From contig NC_089424.1 of the NCBI RefSeq assembly GCF_013426205.1, forward strand, positions 682,001-746,000: a DNA stretch of 64,000 nt, in the 5' to 3' direction. The position numbers were made by a program, and so were the translations under genes. Within the stretch, counting starts at the first letter, position 1; every line of letters begins with the position of its first letter. Origin of the DNA: Metarhizium brunneum (taxonomy: Eukaryota > Ascomycota > Sordariomycetes > Hypocreales > Clavicipitaceae). This document shows positions 32,236-44,262 of this stretch, in pieces. Below the pieces are notes generated by a model. It searched no databases and was not told where the DNA came from. It was given only the letters and a program-made list of their open reading frames with translations.

Positions 32236-33743
32236 AGCGTGAAAGAATATTTGAATATGAAAATGCGTGTCTTGGAGTTTGAATTCGGGCCAAAAAGGGA
32301 GCTGGAGCAAAAACCGTCTGCAAAAAGAGGTGACGTGCCATGGCAAGAGGGCCGTGTAATCGACTCTTAATAACCCACCCACATTTCGCCTGCAGCAGAT
32401 TTTGGTGATGAATTAGTCAAGCAGCTTCCGATTTCAAAGGAGGCACTGCCTCAAGAAAGCCCGGAACACCTTTCTCAGAGGGCATTAGCATTCCGAGCCG
32501 GGTTCTCCAGGCATTCCCGTGTGACTGGTCACAAGTTGACAACTGGGGTTTCGGCCGAGCAGGAACTAACCTCTCGTTTGCTAGGCCATGGAGCCAGTCA
32601 GTAAGTCGCGCTCTCTTGTCCAGATGAACCATTGGACCCGTGAGTCTCGGAACGGCTGGCAGGATCCATAACCAAAGTTCCACTTTTGGCAGGCAAGGTC
32701 CTCGTCTCGGTGGAGACGGATTCGCAGCCGTGGGTAACATCTCGGAACGTACTGACCAATACTATGGCAGAAACTTTATTTCGCCTGCCCATGTTGGACC
32801 ATTGACACTTATGAACTAGCTAGTATTTGTCATTCTGGAACCCGTCTGATACGTCGGGATATTTCATGGCTCGACAATACCTTTTGATAACTGCTGTTGA
32901 ATTGAGCGCTCGTATTTGCAATCTGGACAGCCGTTGATGGTGGCCGTTGACAGCAACTGTCTCACACAGTGTGACGGACTATTAACCGATATTCTCTCAT
33001 GAATTCATTATTGTCTGTCTCTCTTCTCTCCCAGGGGGATTCATCTCAGATATCCGTTACCTGTCCAATGCTAATGATGTTATCATGTCTAGCAATGAGA
33101 TATGGTGATATAATATCACATACATAGAGCTTGCTTATACCTTCTGTAAAGGGCCTGTATTATTTGCATCTCTAGATAGCAGAATGAACGCGCTGTTTCT
33201 ATTTGGTTTCGCTGCAATCTGCAAGAGTTAAGACTCCATTTGTACACTGAGCAAAGACTGCAAAAGCGAGTCCAGGGTCGTAGGCACCACAGCATAACAT
33301 GAGTTGAACACATACCAAGCATTTGCGCCTCAAGTACTCGGAACTATACAATCAAGATAATCGTACTTTTACTGTCCTGATATATCCCAGATCGACGAAT
33401 ATACAGGCACCAACTGCTGTTGTTCTTTTTAACAGATAGAGTTTAGACAGCTTTGAACACGATCTTTGCAACGATCCCAAGTTCACACTTTGGACTTTGG
33501 ACTCTAAATACTTATTTTCATTGCATCTCCTGGTCAATTACTCGGACCATATTACCAACAGCAAGAGCTACCCTAACTTGCAGTGTTTCGTTTGTACATA
33601 AAAGTTGCGCCAGATAAATACAATTCCACCCACATCATCCACACCGCTACACTCAATCTTATGCAATAATTGAACTATCTGCCGCACGCCCATGGTCCAT
33701 GACCGATGCCAACAGATAAACAAGACGCTAAATAAATCACCGC
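32236..33743. other. Intergenic, 1.5 kb
   Basis: Promoter of the alcohol dehydrogenase and 3' side of the aldehyde dehydrogenase. The open frames are short and without motifs, and 32940-33540 is AT-rich. Confidence 0.5.
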
Positions 33744-35368
33744 CTAGTCCATCCAAGTCACCGTCTTGCAGTACAGGAACTCATTCAGCCCCTGATGCCC
33801 ATTAAACCGACCCCAGCCGCTCTTCTTAACTCCACCATGCGGCAAAGAATACTCATCGTGCACCGTCATGGAGTTGATATGCACCGCGCCCGAGTCGAGC
33901 TTCTCAGCAATGCGGAAGCCAGATCCGAGATTCTCAGTAAACACCGAAGCCGTTAAACCGTACTCGGTATCGTTGGCCAGCTGGATAGCCTCGTCTTCCG
34001 AGTCGAAGGAATACAGGGACACGCTGGGCCCAAATGACTCCCCGCCGTACAATTCCATCGACTCGTCGACATTGGTCAGAACAACGGGCCGCATCCTCGT
34101 CTCGACCATCTCTCCAAGCTGATCAGAGTAAATGTCCAGGCTCGTGGCTCCCTTGGAGACAGCGTCCTCGACAAGAGCCCGGTTACGCGCCGCCGACGCG
34201 GACGTGACCAAGGTCGGTGTGGCCACAGCCGTCCCGAAAATATCATCAATGGTGCGCTTCAAGATGGGCTCAAACTCTCTCGCCACAGAGGCGTCTACTA
34301 GGATGCGCTCGGTGGACATGCAAATTTGGCCGGCCTTTTTACATCCATTAGCATACAAGCAACGCGTCTTGTTCGCAGGCACAAGCTCACATTCATAAAA
34401 GCCCCCATGGCGCATTGGACCGCTGCCTTGTCCAGGTCCGCGTCCTTGAGCACAATGGCATTGGCCTTGCCGCCAAGCTCCATCAAGCAGGGCTTGAGGT
34501 GTCTCCCCGCAGATGCTGCCAGGATGCTGCCGACCTTTGTGCTGCCGGTGAAGTTGATCTTCTTGACGTCGGGATGGGCTATAAGGGACTCTGTGACTGC
34601 CGCCGCATCAGCCGGCGGGTGGAACAGCAGGTTGAGCACCCCGTCAGGGAGGCCGGCTTGTCGGAAAACGTCCGCTATGGCCCAGTAGCAGCGAGGGGAG
34701 AGCTCTGCTCCCTTGAGGATGGCCGTGTTTCCCGTGGCCAGGGCGAACGTGACGGAGCGAAGGCCAAGGTGATAGGGGGAGTTCCTAAGCAGCGGCGCAT
34801 CGTTAGAGGCACGTCGTGAATTTCTTTCTCCGTGTGTTTTCATAGATGAGGCTTACCATGGGGCGATGCCCAAGTTGACGCCGTATGGTCGTTTGACAAC
34901 CATGGCCTTCATTCCCTCGTGAACCGACTCGGGAACAAAACCCTGGCATGCGCCGGCGATCCTGCCTGCCGTGTCTTTGAGGCCCTCGATGGACAGGCCG
35001 ATAATGAAGTCCTGGTAGCCTTGGTCCGCTCCGATTTCCTGGTTCAAGTACTCCCCGAGCTCTTCCCTTCGCTTGGTCATGATTTCTGCGGCTGCAAGGA
35101 ATATGTCCCGCCGGTATGATGGCTTCGTAGTCGCCCATGCTGGAAATGCCGCCTGCGCTGCGGCAACGGCGCTTTGGACATGTTCCTCCGACGCGGATGA
35201 GCAGTCCGAGGCCTTTTTACACGTAAGTGGGCTGATGGCTTCAAAGGTGGTTTTGGAAATGACGTCTTTGCCGTTTATGATAAGAGGTATTGTCCTGTGC
35301 GTTGAAATGCCACGAGATAAGTGACGGATCGTGGCTTGTGTTCCTCTAGCTATTTTGGCTCGGTTCAT
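33744..35368 (-). CDS. NAD(P)-dependent aldehyde dehydrogenase (vanillin/salicylaldehyde type)
   Basis: Three exons (34857-35368, 34391-34784, 33744-34334) join in phase to 498 residues, the usual ALDH length. The N-terminal IPLIINGKDV leads into the ALDH fold. Then come IAPWNSPYHLGLR across the first splice, FTGSTKVG (NAD-binding helix), LMELGGKANAIV (general-base Glu) and GQICMSTER (catalytic Cys), followed by EESFGPS-like GGESFGPSVSLY and the C-terminal GRFNGHQGLNEF. These are hallmarks of the group that includes salicylaldehyde and vanillin dehydrogenases. It would oxidise aryl aldehydes to acids. The ATG at 35368 is chosen because a 27-residue basic leader precedes the fold; the ORF is open further upstream without another good start. 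Confidence 0.92.
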
Positions 35369-36462
35369 GGTGGTCAGAACAAAAAGGTTGTTTGTATCAG
35401 ACGGAATCTGGGGATTGTTTCTGCGAACTGCAGGTGGATTGTATGCGCAAATTATTCCCGTGTATTCAAGACTGTTTGAGGAGTCGCGCTGGAACTGTTT
35501 TCTAGGTTTTATTTGGGCAGCAAACAGTACGTCACAGTTCCCGTGGTCACTCTGCCGCCCACATCCCTGGATTAATAACTGGTCATTAAACTCCGTAGAC
35601 GAATACGTCGACGGTGTCCTCGGAACTCCGCTCCATGCAGTGTGACGGCAGCCCCTCAACCAGACATGGCGCAGCTTGGTATTGGTCATTGGGCTGCGGG
35701 AGCTAAGGGACATTCCGTCAATCGGTTCCGTACATATGTGTCAACGAAGCACGAATCCACGCCGAGGTGCTGTCAAGTTGGTTTCCGAGCCGGTGGTAGT
35801 GCAGGGTCCGGAGAGAGGAGTCCATTGCAGCATGCTGAAGCAGTTATTCCGAAGCCGGCATGGCTCCAAGTCCATTGATGTTGTCATGCTTCCAAATTCC
35901 AACTAATTCCAAGTTTCCGGCAAGAAACGCCTACCACGCACCATCTCCATGTGCTTGATCTCTCCGTTTTTGTCAACTGTGCCTTTATGTCTAATGCAAA
36001 CTATTTCTTATGCCTGCCCAAGTGCGGCAGCAGACATCATTGTCCGGCTGTAGCAGTTCCACGCATATTCCGTTGAGATACTAAGGTCCTTCGCAAACAC
36101 GTTACTGGGATTGTACGCCTGTAGAAAAATCTGGGAGTTCACTACATTCAACTATATACAGTATATTATCTTGCATCGTGCTTGTATTATCATTTGTGTT
36201 GAGAGCGAAACAACTACTAAATTAATACAGTATATTAGCGCACTGAAACCCAGGATGCTATCAAGGACTCTAGAATGCCCGCGAGTACACCGGACTTCCT
36301 TTATCGTAGACGCAGTCTGTGGCAGATATTGTTGCCCACCGAAATGTATGCACCGAAATTCTATCGTATAATATAGTATAGACTGTGATAGCCTGTTACC
36401 GGATCTATTGGAATACTCCTTGCCTCGCACTGTATAATTTTCTCACTTTATCCATCAACCCA
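35369..36462. other. Intergenic, 1.1 kb
   Basis: It holds the aldehyde dehydrogenase promoter. AT-rich from about 36090 to 36440, and I see no gene there. Confidence 0.5.
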
Positions 36463-38485
36463 CTACCAAGAACCCGCAAGGCGAACTTCGAGAATAGCGC
36501 TATTACCAGCTTCCACGGCGCAAATAGCCTCGGGTAGCATCCTTTCAAGCTCCTTGACGCTAGAGGCCATACCAGCCCAGGCCTTACCGCCAGTAGCTGC
36601 CTTGGCAATTCCCGAATAATCTGGCGTCGGAGAAAACGAAATATTGAGACCCTCATTGGATAGCTTGGAGCCGTAGCCATTGGGATGCACCAGCGTCATC
36701 GACTTTCTAGGCGCATTCCATCCTGGTAATTTTCTAGTTAGGCAAGTGTCGTCGAGCGTGCTTTCCAAGCAGGAGACCAGAAAAACGTACCTTTGTTGCT
36801 CAGAACCACCGTCAAAGTAGGCAGCTTGTATCTCTCGCCAATCCAGTATGCCGTCGCAGGCACACCAAACATGAAAGTGCCATCGCCAACAATCTCGCAG
36901 ACGAAGCTGCCCTTGTTCTCGCCGCCTGCAAGATGGTCAGCGGCCAGCTTGACTCCTCGTGTTGCTCCGCCCGACCAGCCGAGTCCACCGCCACCAGCGT
37001 TTATAATGCGGCCAGGTTCGTCAACCTGCAGCTGTTGGTAGACGAATGGAGCGTTTGTCACGGTTTCAAGACAGTAGATGGTGTCGTTGGGGCATGATTC
37101 ACGCAGTCTTCTGCAGAGGTAAGAAGTGCTTGGTGAGAGGGAATCATCTGCAGGTGAGGCTGCGAGCTCTGCCAACTTGGCCAGCCGCTCCTGATGGACG
37201 TTGGCCAGTGCTGCCCAGCGAGACAGATAGGGTTCCTCCTTTCGCAGATTCGAATACCTAGGATCGGAAGCAATGTAGTCGTTGAGTTGACGGAGGGCGG
37301 TTTCCGAGTCAGCCCTGTACCTGTCCGTGGCCGGGATGTAATGCAATGGCGTGTTGGTCTTGAGCGGATCTACATCGATGTGGATAATCCTGGCGCTTTT
37401 CTGGGGTTTGCATTGTGTCGGGATCCAGGGGACATCGCAGTCGAGCACAAGAATCACATCGGCCTCTGGAATGCTCTCGTGTTGGCCAATAGCAACGCCC
37501 AGGGAAGCTCGATGGCTGAAGGGGAAGCAAACATCGCTTCCTAGAGCATCCAGAACCCGCACTCCCGGGATGTTTTCAGCCAACGTCACCAGCTGTGATA
37601 CCGTTGCATGATTGCGACCGGAATAGCCCGCAATAATCAGAGGCCGGTTGGCGTTCGCCATCAAGGAAACAATGTCTTCCGCTGCTTGTAGTGGCAGCGC
37701 TGCTGGGCGGACGGCTTCCCAAACGCTCTGGTCCAGGGAGTAGGAGTCAATCTCCTCCTCCATGACCTCGCGCGCTCCGGTGAGATAGACGGGGCCTTTT
37801 GGATCGCTGGTCGAGAACTGAAAAGCCCTGTTGAGCACCTGCTTTATGTTCTTGCCCGTCTTGAATTCCCCTGTATACCGGCAGAACTGCGACACGATCT
37901 GCTTCTGATCAGGCGCATCCTGGAGCCAGTGGATGAATTCTGTCCGCGACCCAGGCAACTCCCCTTCTAAGGTATATGGCGATAGACCGGCAAACACAAT
38001 AACGGGGCATCGTGCCGCCGACGCATTATGCATGGCACATCCAAGCATCTGTGTGCCAACATCAACATGGACCAGCACACATTGGGGCTTTCCAGTAAGG
38101 CGAGCAAATCCATCTGCCATGCTCATGGCGACCATCTAATAGACCAGTTAGGCGGGCTCAATAAGCACGCTGCGAGTAGTGATTTCCCATACCTCGTGGG
38201 GGCACGTTATCACCTTGGGGAAATGAACGCCCTCCAAATTCTCACCATAGGCTAGTGCTTCCATGATGGCCGGGTGGTCCGAGCCGAGATTGACGAATAC
38301 ATGGGAAACGCCGGCCTTGAGAACCTCAATTAGCGGCTCGTCTCATCAGCTTGGAATGTCGATTCTACTAACCTCGTAGAGACCCTCGAAAAAGGCGAAA
38401 GACGCCGAATATTTTTGCCTGTAGGAGGTTACTCAAACTGCCGCCGACCAAGTACACTGAGAATCATGACTCACGGACGACTCAT
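36463..38485 (-). CDS. ThDP-dependent decarboxylase/acetolactate-synthase-like enzyme
   Basis: Five exons (38475-38485, 38373-38418, 38193-38336, 36791-38135, 36463-36722) join in phase to 601 residues. The first coding exon is only 11 bases (ATGAGTCGTCC), and the third intron counted from the 3' side is 36 nt; both keep phase exactly. The N-terminal pyrimidine domain has CPHEMVAMSMADGFAR with the glutamate that activates ThDP. The C-terminal domain has EIVGDGTFMFG, the start of the ThDP/Mg motif, ending in LSNKGGWN. Members of this group include acetolactate synthase, benzoylformate decarboxylase and oxalyl-CoA decarboxylase. Its place beside ALDH and ADH genes favours a 2-oxo acid decarboxylase making an aldehyde, but the sequence alone does not prove the substrate. 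Confidence 0.88.
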
Positions 38486-39530
38486 TTCTTGTTGCTGCAG
38501 CTTTGCTTTCTTTACAAGGAATATACTCAATCAGGGAGTTTATGCAGTTTTCTTTTAGCCGAAAGTCGAGAGTTGAGATTCGCAATACTCAGCATCTTCC
38601 ATATTGTATATTGAGTATTTATTGTACCTGACGGCCATGGAAAATAGCGTATGTAGAAGACGTAATGAGGCGTGATGCTTTGCCACTAGAATCCCCAACG
38701 GAATGTTCCGAAGGTTCGACGCACTCCGGCTGCACGGCAGGTTTCGGTGGATGAAATTCGGCCATGGCCGGATTATTTACTGATTTATCGCGGAGATTAG
38801 GTTGACGGTACCAGTCTGAGTATCCGCCTCCTCTTAGGTTTGTTCCGAAAGAGCTTATATCTGCTCTTCGATTAGAGCGCGTTCTTTTTGTAACCGTTAC
38901 TCGGGTATTGTAGGGTTAGGGTTGTAAACTTCTCTGTATAATTTCGCGCTAGTGAGCAACTAGGTCAAGTCTGCTCGCACGTTCAATGGAGGCAGGCTTA
39001 TCCAAAGGGACAGCCTCGAAGCTGACGCCATTTCCGAGCGAGGATAGGGGCCCTAAGAGTCGATCTCAGCACTTGAGACGATCAATCATGGAAATGGTAG
39101 CATCGGAGGGGCTCGAGCGGCGATGTGGGTCCGTTCTGGCGGAAGTTCCGGTCCGTACAACGCCGGCGCGGCACGGTTGCCATCTTGTTTCAACGCCGTG
39201 TTTGCTCCAAAGACCCTGGAGCCCCTCGGAACTTCCTCTGTAATGGAATGAATGATGGCGGGACAAATCCAAACGTCGCACCACTCCACAGAAAGTTTTA
39301 TGCGACCCCCAACTTTCAACGTCACCGTTGTTCCACGGCGGAAAGAGAGATAAGTAATCAAGTCAGGTCTGGTATAATACTTGTGCTCTATATAGCCCGC
39401 TTGAGGTCGCCTTCAGCTTAGACATTGTCGTGAATAATATCAACAGCCTGATTATCTCTACACCCCTACAATTTGTTTACTTTTGCAAAATCACCTTTAC
39501 AGTCAAGCCTCGTTCGATCTTCCTCTCAAC
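38486..39530. promoter_or_regulatory. Divergent promoter between ThDP enzyme and FAD oxidase
   Basis: A 1-kb gap shared by two genes read outward. It contains a two-unit TTAGGG tract (38911-38923) and a TATATA-like element (CTCTATATAGCCCG, near 39388) before the oxidase start. No gene is supported within it. Confidence 0.5.
38911..38923 (+). repeat. Telomere-like TTAGGG tract
   Basis: TAGGGTTAGGGTT lies within the divergent promoter. It could be a factor-binding site rather than a telomere relic. Confidence 0.55.
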
Positions 39531-41129
39531 ATGAGACCAATGCAAGATGCCAGGCATTATACCACAACACCCAAATATTCCGGCAAGGTCCTTGTCCAGG
39601 GCACCGAGGATTACGAGCGATGCCGCCGCATGAACCCTAGTGCAGATACCCCTGATCGCTTTCCTCGTGAAATCCACCTGCCCGAGTCACCGTCCGACGT
39701 GTCTCAAGCGCTTAAACGCGCCGCACAGCTCAAGACAACCGTCGGCGTCCGGTCCTCGGGTCACATCATGAACTTTCCCGGCGCTATCCAAGACGGTATT
39801 CTGATCGACACGCTGAACCTCAACCGCCGGATTGAGTACGATCCCGTGAGCCAAGAGATTTGCTTCGGCCCAGCATGCCGTGTCGAGGAGCTCGCGGCCA
39901 AACTCAAGGAAGTCAACCGCTTCTTCCCTCACGGGCACGCCCCCACGGTTGGTTCGGCTGGATTTCTACTCGCCGGCGGGCAAGGCTGGTTCGTGCGAGG
40001 CTGGGGCGCAACTAGCCAAACGTGGATCACCAAGATCGAGATGGTTGTCCCGGACGGCCGCACCGTCATCGCCAGCCGAACCGAGAACCAGGACCTGTTC
40101 TGGGCCGCCCGCGGAAGCGGACTGGCCTTCTTCGCCGTGGTGACGCGGTTCTGGGGCCGCACCATCGAGCGTTCCAACATGTGGGAGACGATTCTCAAAT
40201 TCGAGATCAATTCGGCCAACTACCTGCCACTTATGACGTGGGCCATTGAGCGTGGCCGCGACACTCCCAAGTATGGCACCGACTTGAACATGACGATTGA
40301 CTATCCCGAGAAGTACGACCCGAAATACACGACCGACGAAGCCCCCAAGCATGGCAAACTGCAAATGACTCTAAACATTCTCTGCTACTGCGACACGCTT
40401 CGTGAAGCGCAAACGTTGCTTGGCGCGTATGAGAAGTTTACCCCCGAGGTGCGCGACGCCCTAGTTCGCCTCGAACCTGTACAGCCGCGGACTTTTGAGT
40501 TTGTGTTCGACCGCAAACGAGGCTTTCTCGGCAACGGCAAGCAAGAGAGGTGGCAGATAAACAGCATCATGAACGATCCCAAGGTACCGCTTGATCAAGT
40601 AAGGATAAATTCACCCCCCAAATTCCTGTTGCCCTGATGCTGACAACACGCGGTGCAGCTTCTCACGGCTATAAAGCCCTGCATGCTTGAGCTGCCTACG
40701 CGGACCACGTCCGTCTTTCTTTGCCACTGCGACATTATCCCCAACGAAGAAGATGCCGCCTTGAGTTTGCCGCAAGACCTCTACATCTCTACCATAACCG
40801 GCTGGAGCGATCCCGCCTTGGAGCCGGCCATATACCAGCCCATGATTGAGCGCTACAGACGGGCTTTCCCGGTCGCCATAGGCCAATACATTACAGAGTT
40901 GGATGTGAATAAGGAAGAAGCAAATGTATGTTTTGGATTCGGACTGAAATCTGCAATAAGGCTAACCGTTTATTGCTTGTAGTGCAGGGTCCTTAGCGAC
41001 ACGGCTCTCGCCAAGTTCCTCAAGATTCGGGAGAAGTGGGATCCTCAGGTGCTGTTTCCTAATTACAAGGCACTTGTCAAAACTCACGACAAGATGGCTC
41101 AATTGGAGAAGAGGAACGCGCACTTGTAG
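39531..41129 (+). CDS. FAD-linked oxidase (PCMH/BBE-like), three exons
   Basis: Exons 39531-40598, 40659-40925 and 40983-41129 join in phase to 493 residues; the first ATG of the frame is at 39531 (the frame opens earlier, at a TTG). The FAD domain shows GVRSSGHIMN, whose His in SSGH is the usual covalent attachment point, and SAGFLLAGGQGW. The C-terminal exon contains FLKIREKWDPQVLFPNYKALV, the BBE-type end. The second covalent cysteine of berberine-bridge enzymes is not visible in the GSAGFLLAGG segment, so a mono-covalent flavin is predicted. There is no signal peptide, so it is probably cytosolic. It is divergent from the ThDP enzyme, consistent with a shared pathway. Confidence 0.9.
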
Positions 41130-42468
41130 TCTGAGTACCTACATCCAGTGGTCTGAACATGATGGACGGTAGGCATCATGAAGTAGAGCTCATTTAGCTT
41201 CAAGGGCATTCTATTTGCTTGGAAAGAAAAAGAAATTTCCTATTAAAGACAGTCGCTATTATAGTACTACCATCTAGCAAGAAGCAGCACTCTGATACGT
41301 ATTTAGCTTTCGTATTATTACACTCTGTATATGGGAACATGAAGTATTTCTCATTTTGTCCAGACTGCCGCGAGTAGTCGAGCTGTTCTTCGAAGTAGTA
41401 GCTAGATGGTCTCCGTGGTCCAAGGCGCTCGCGTGTGTAATAACAACTTCAGCCTTCATTTTGTGTATGCTTAAAGTTCTATAAAACGTAATGGCTATGG
41501 GGAATTAGGCCCCTTTGTGTATTCTTGATTTGTTCGGCGTCGCCCGTCGCTCTCAGGCCTTCAGTTGATCGACCGTAGTACTCAGAATGCGGCAAGATCA
41601 AGATGAAAGCAACGCCGTGTTTGTGCCACTGATGTCGCTGTGTGAATGTCGTTCTGCGGGGAGGGAAGATTTCTCTCTGACGCTGATCCGGAAGTCCCAG
41701 GAATTTAATGCCAACCATGAAATTCTCAGTAATAACTCGGTATCAGGATTTGCAAGATTTAAAGAGATCTTGGATAGGTTTACCATTGAGAGAGCCTCTG
41801 TGGGGGGTTTGATAGGAATCTTAAAAATAATTTATCACCGTGCGGCCGCGCAAAGAAGAAGCAGTACATGTAGTTGGTGTCGCTTGTAGAATAAAACCTT
41901 TTGCTCATATACTAGTAGCTATGTATACCAGTATTGTTAGATAGTTCCTATAATATAACTCCGATTCTACATCCCAGTTCACCAACTCCCTATGAGTGGC
42001 GAGATCTAAGAAATACGGCCCACAACACCTAAACTTAACTTCCGGTACTCCTGGTAACTAGAAAATGTTCCTACAGCTCTCAAATAATAAGAGAGCGTTC
42101 TATAGCGTTAACAGTCTTATTCTTTCCGGACACTTGAGCCGCTAGGGTCACAACTATCGTGCATGTACAAACGATTCTAAAACAATGGTCGTGGCTTTCT
42201 TATTCTAACACTATTACTCTAGAGTCTTAACATGGTGACAATAATGTATTCATCACTGGGGACCCATATAAGCAAGCCACGGGTCCCCCGGGCATAGTGC
42301 CTCCCCCGCCTGACGCAACAGTGACGTAAGAGGATTACCATGTTATTATGTCCAAGGGTTTCTGAAAACTATAAATTCATCGATAAGTAAACTCCCAACT
42401 CAACGAGCGATGGCTATAACGTCCTGGCTAACCCCAATTCCCTACTGTCCCTCATATCATCGCCGCGC
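41130..42468. other. AT-rich intergenic, 1.3 kb
   Basis: No supported gene. Many short frames lack motifs. It separates the oxidase from the transporter and includes the transporter's promoter near its right end. Confidence 0.45.
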
Positions 42469-44262
42469 ATGTCTCTCGCACAGCATCTCGCGCCCGAAGA
42501 TGGATTCGACGTCCCAGACTGCCAGCAGTCCGATGAGACTCTCGTCAGTCCACGGTACTGGCGACAGATGAGCTTTGACGCATTTGCACCAGCGGAGCCA
42601 CCAGTAGAAGTGAAGCCCCCTCGATCTGCGGCGTATGAAACGTCGACGTTTCAAAGAGTCGGTACGGAATGGCCTCTGGATTTTATTTTGCTAGCAATAT
42701 ACCAACTGTAATACAGTACAAGTAGGTCTAGGAGTGACGTTTTGTTTCCTTGCATCCGGAATAGTGTTTGGCTTCGCAGCCCTCAAACCCGTACTCATCG
42801 CCCGGGGGGTATACCACGAGCTCTGCGCCAAGCAACACTCTACATGTCCCGAACAAGACCTACGAATCAACCTTCTCTTCATAACGGCTTCCATAACGAC
42901 CAACGTATCGAGCCTCTTTGCTGGCTACGTCCTCGACACCTACGATCGGCGAATATGCACCACCTTTGCCGCAACGTTCCTCGCCCTCGGCTCCCTATTC
43001 TTTATATCGCACCGCTACATTCGCTTTGTCGACCCTCTCATATTCGCTAACTTTTTCTTAAGTCTCGGTGGAACTTTCCTCTTCCTCCCTACTTTCCAGT
43101 TATCCAACGCGTTTCCAAAGCACTCTGGCGTAATCGTTGCACTAGTAACATGTGCTTTTGACGCCTCATCTGCAGTATTCCTGCTCTACCAAATCATCTG
43201 GAAAGCCACAAACGGGGCATTCACACCAGAAAAGTTCTTCACAGTCTATCTCTGCGTACCGGTGGCTATCCTCCTCGCTGAATGGACCGTCATGCCCAAA
43301 CAGCGATATCACACCATGCCAGAACTGGAAAAGAAACTGGAGCACGCAAACGATTGCAATCGAGATGTACATAATTCCGATGACGAGGTGCCTGATGATT
43401 TGACTCTTTCCAGAATACGAAGCCAGCGTGCCGATGAGCGCAGAGCCAGGATCGGGCAGATCGAGAGGGTGACGGGTGATGCGGAAGAGCGCCACGAACG
43501 AATCGAGCGAAGAACGTCGTTGCAGATCCATGATGAAGCATGGGGCATGTTGCACGGCCTATCTGTCAAGGATCAAATGCGAAGTCCTTGGTTCATTCTT
43601 CTTCTTCTCACCACGGCTCTCCAGATGTTGCGGGTGAACTATTTTATTGCCACGGTCACAAGTCAATACACATACATGTTGGGTCCGCAAGACGCGGAAC
43701 GAGTAACAGCCCTTTTCAACGCGGCCCTTCCGATTGGTGGCATTGCTGCCACTCCTGCCATTGCAGTGATTCTACATACACTGAGCGTTGCAGGTCTTCT
43801 GGTCTTGCTGACCGTGTATGTTGCCAGCATAGGGGTGCTGAACTGCGTTTCAGAGCCGTGGGCTGCATTCGCGACAGTCTTGCTTTTCGTGACATTTCGA
43901 CCGTTCTACTATTCTACTATATCGTAGGTTTTGTATTTCCTGACGAAAAGTTACCAAAAGAGGCTAATGCATGTGCGTTTAGACACATTGCCGCCAATGT
44001 CTTTGGATACGCTACCTTTGGCCGCGTGTACGGCACAATTATATGTCTCTCTGGGGTGATTAACTTCACGCAGCCTGTGATTGATACAATTACAAATAAT
44101 ATGTTTCATGGAGATCCTGTTCCTGCGAATATTGCCATGGCTGCTGCAGGGACGGCGCTGGCACTTGTATTTACGGCGTTTGCTATCCACAAGACTCGAA
44201 ATGTACATAAGCGGTCTTTGCGGCGGGAGAACGCCCCGTTACTAGGAAGAAACGGGGTGTAA
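42469..44262 (+). CDS. MFS transporter of the SLC43/Fmp42 type
   Basis: Exons 42469-42661, 42717-43923 and 43983-44262 join in phase to 559 residues. The second intron runs GTAGGT...GTTTAG and joins YYSTIS to HIAANVFGYATFGRVYG, the conserved pattern of LAT3/Fmp42-type carriers. About twelve membrane segments are visible, starting with GVTFCFLASGIVFGFAAL, with a long central cytosolic loop rich in Arg and Glu (about residues 215-320). SLC43-type proteins move neutral amino acids in animals; in fungi their cargo is mostly unknown. It could import or export the substrates of the neighbouring oxidoreductases. Confidence 0.88.
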
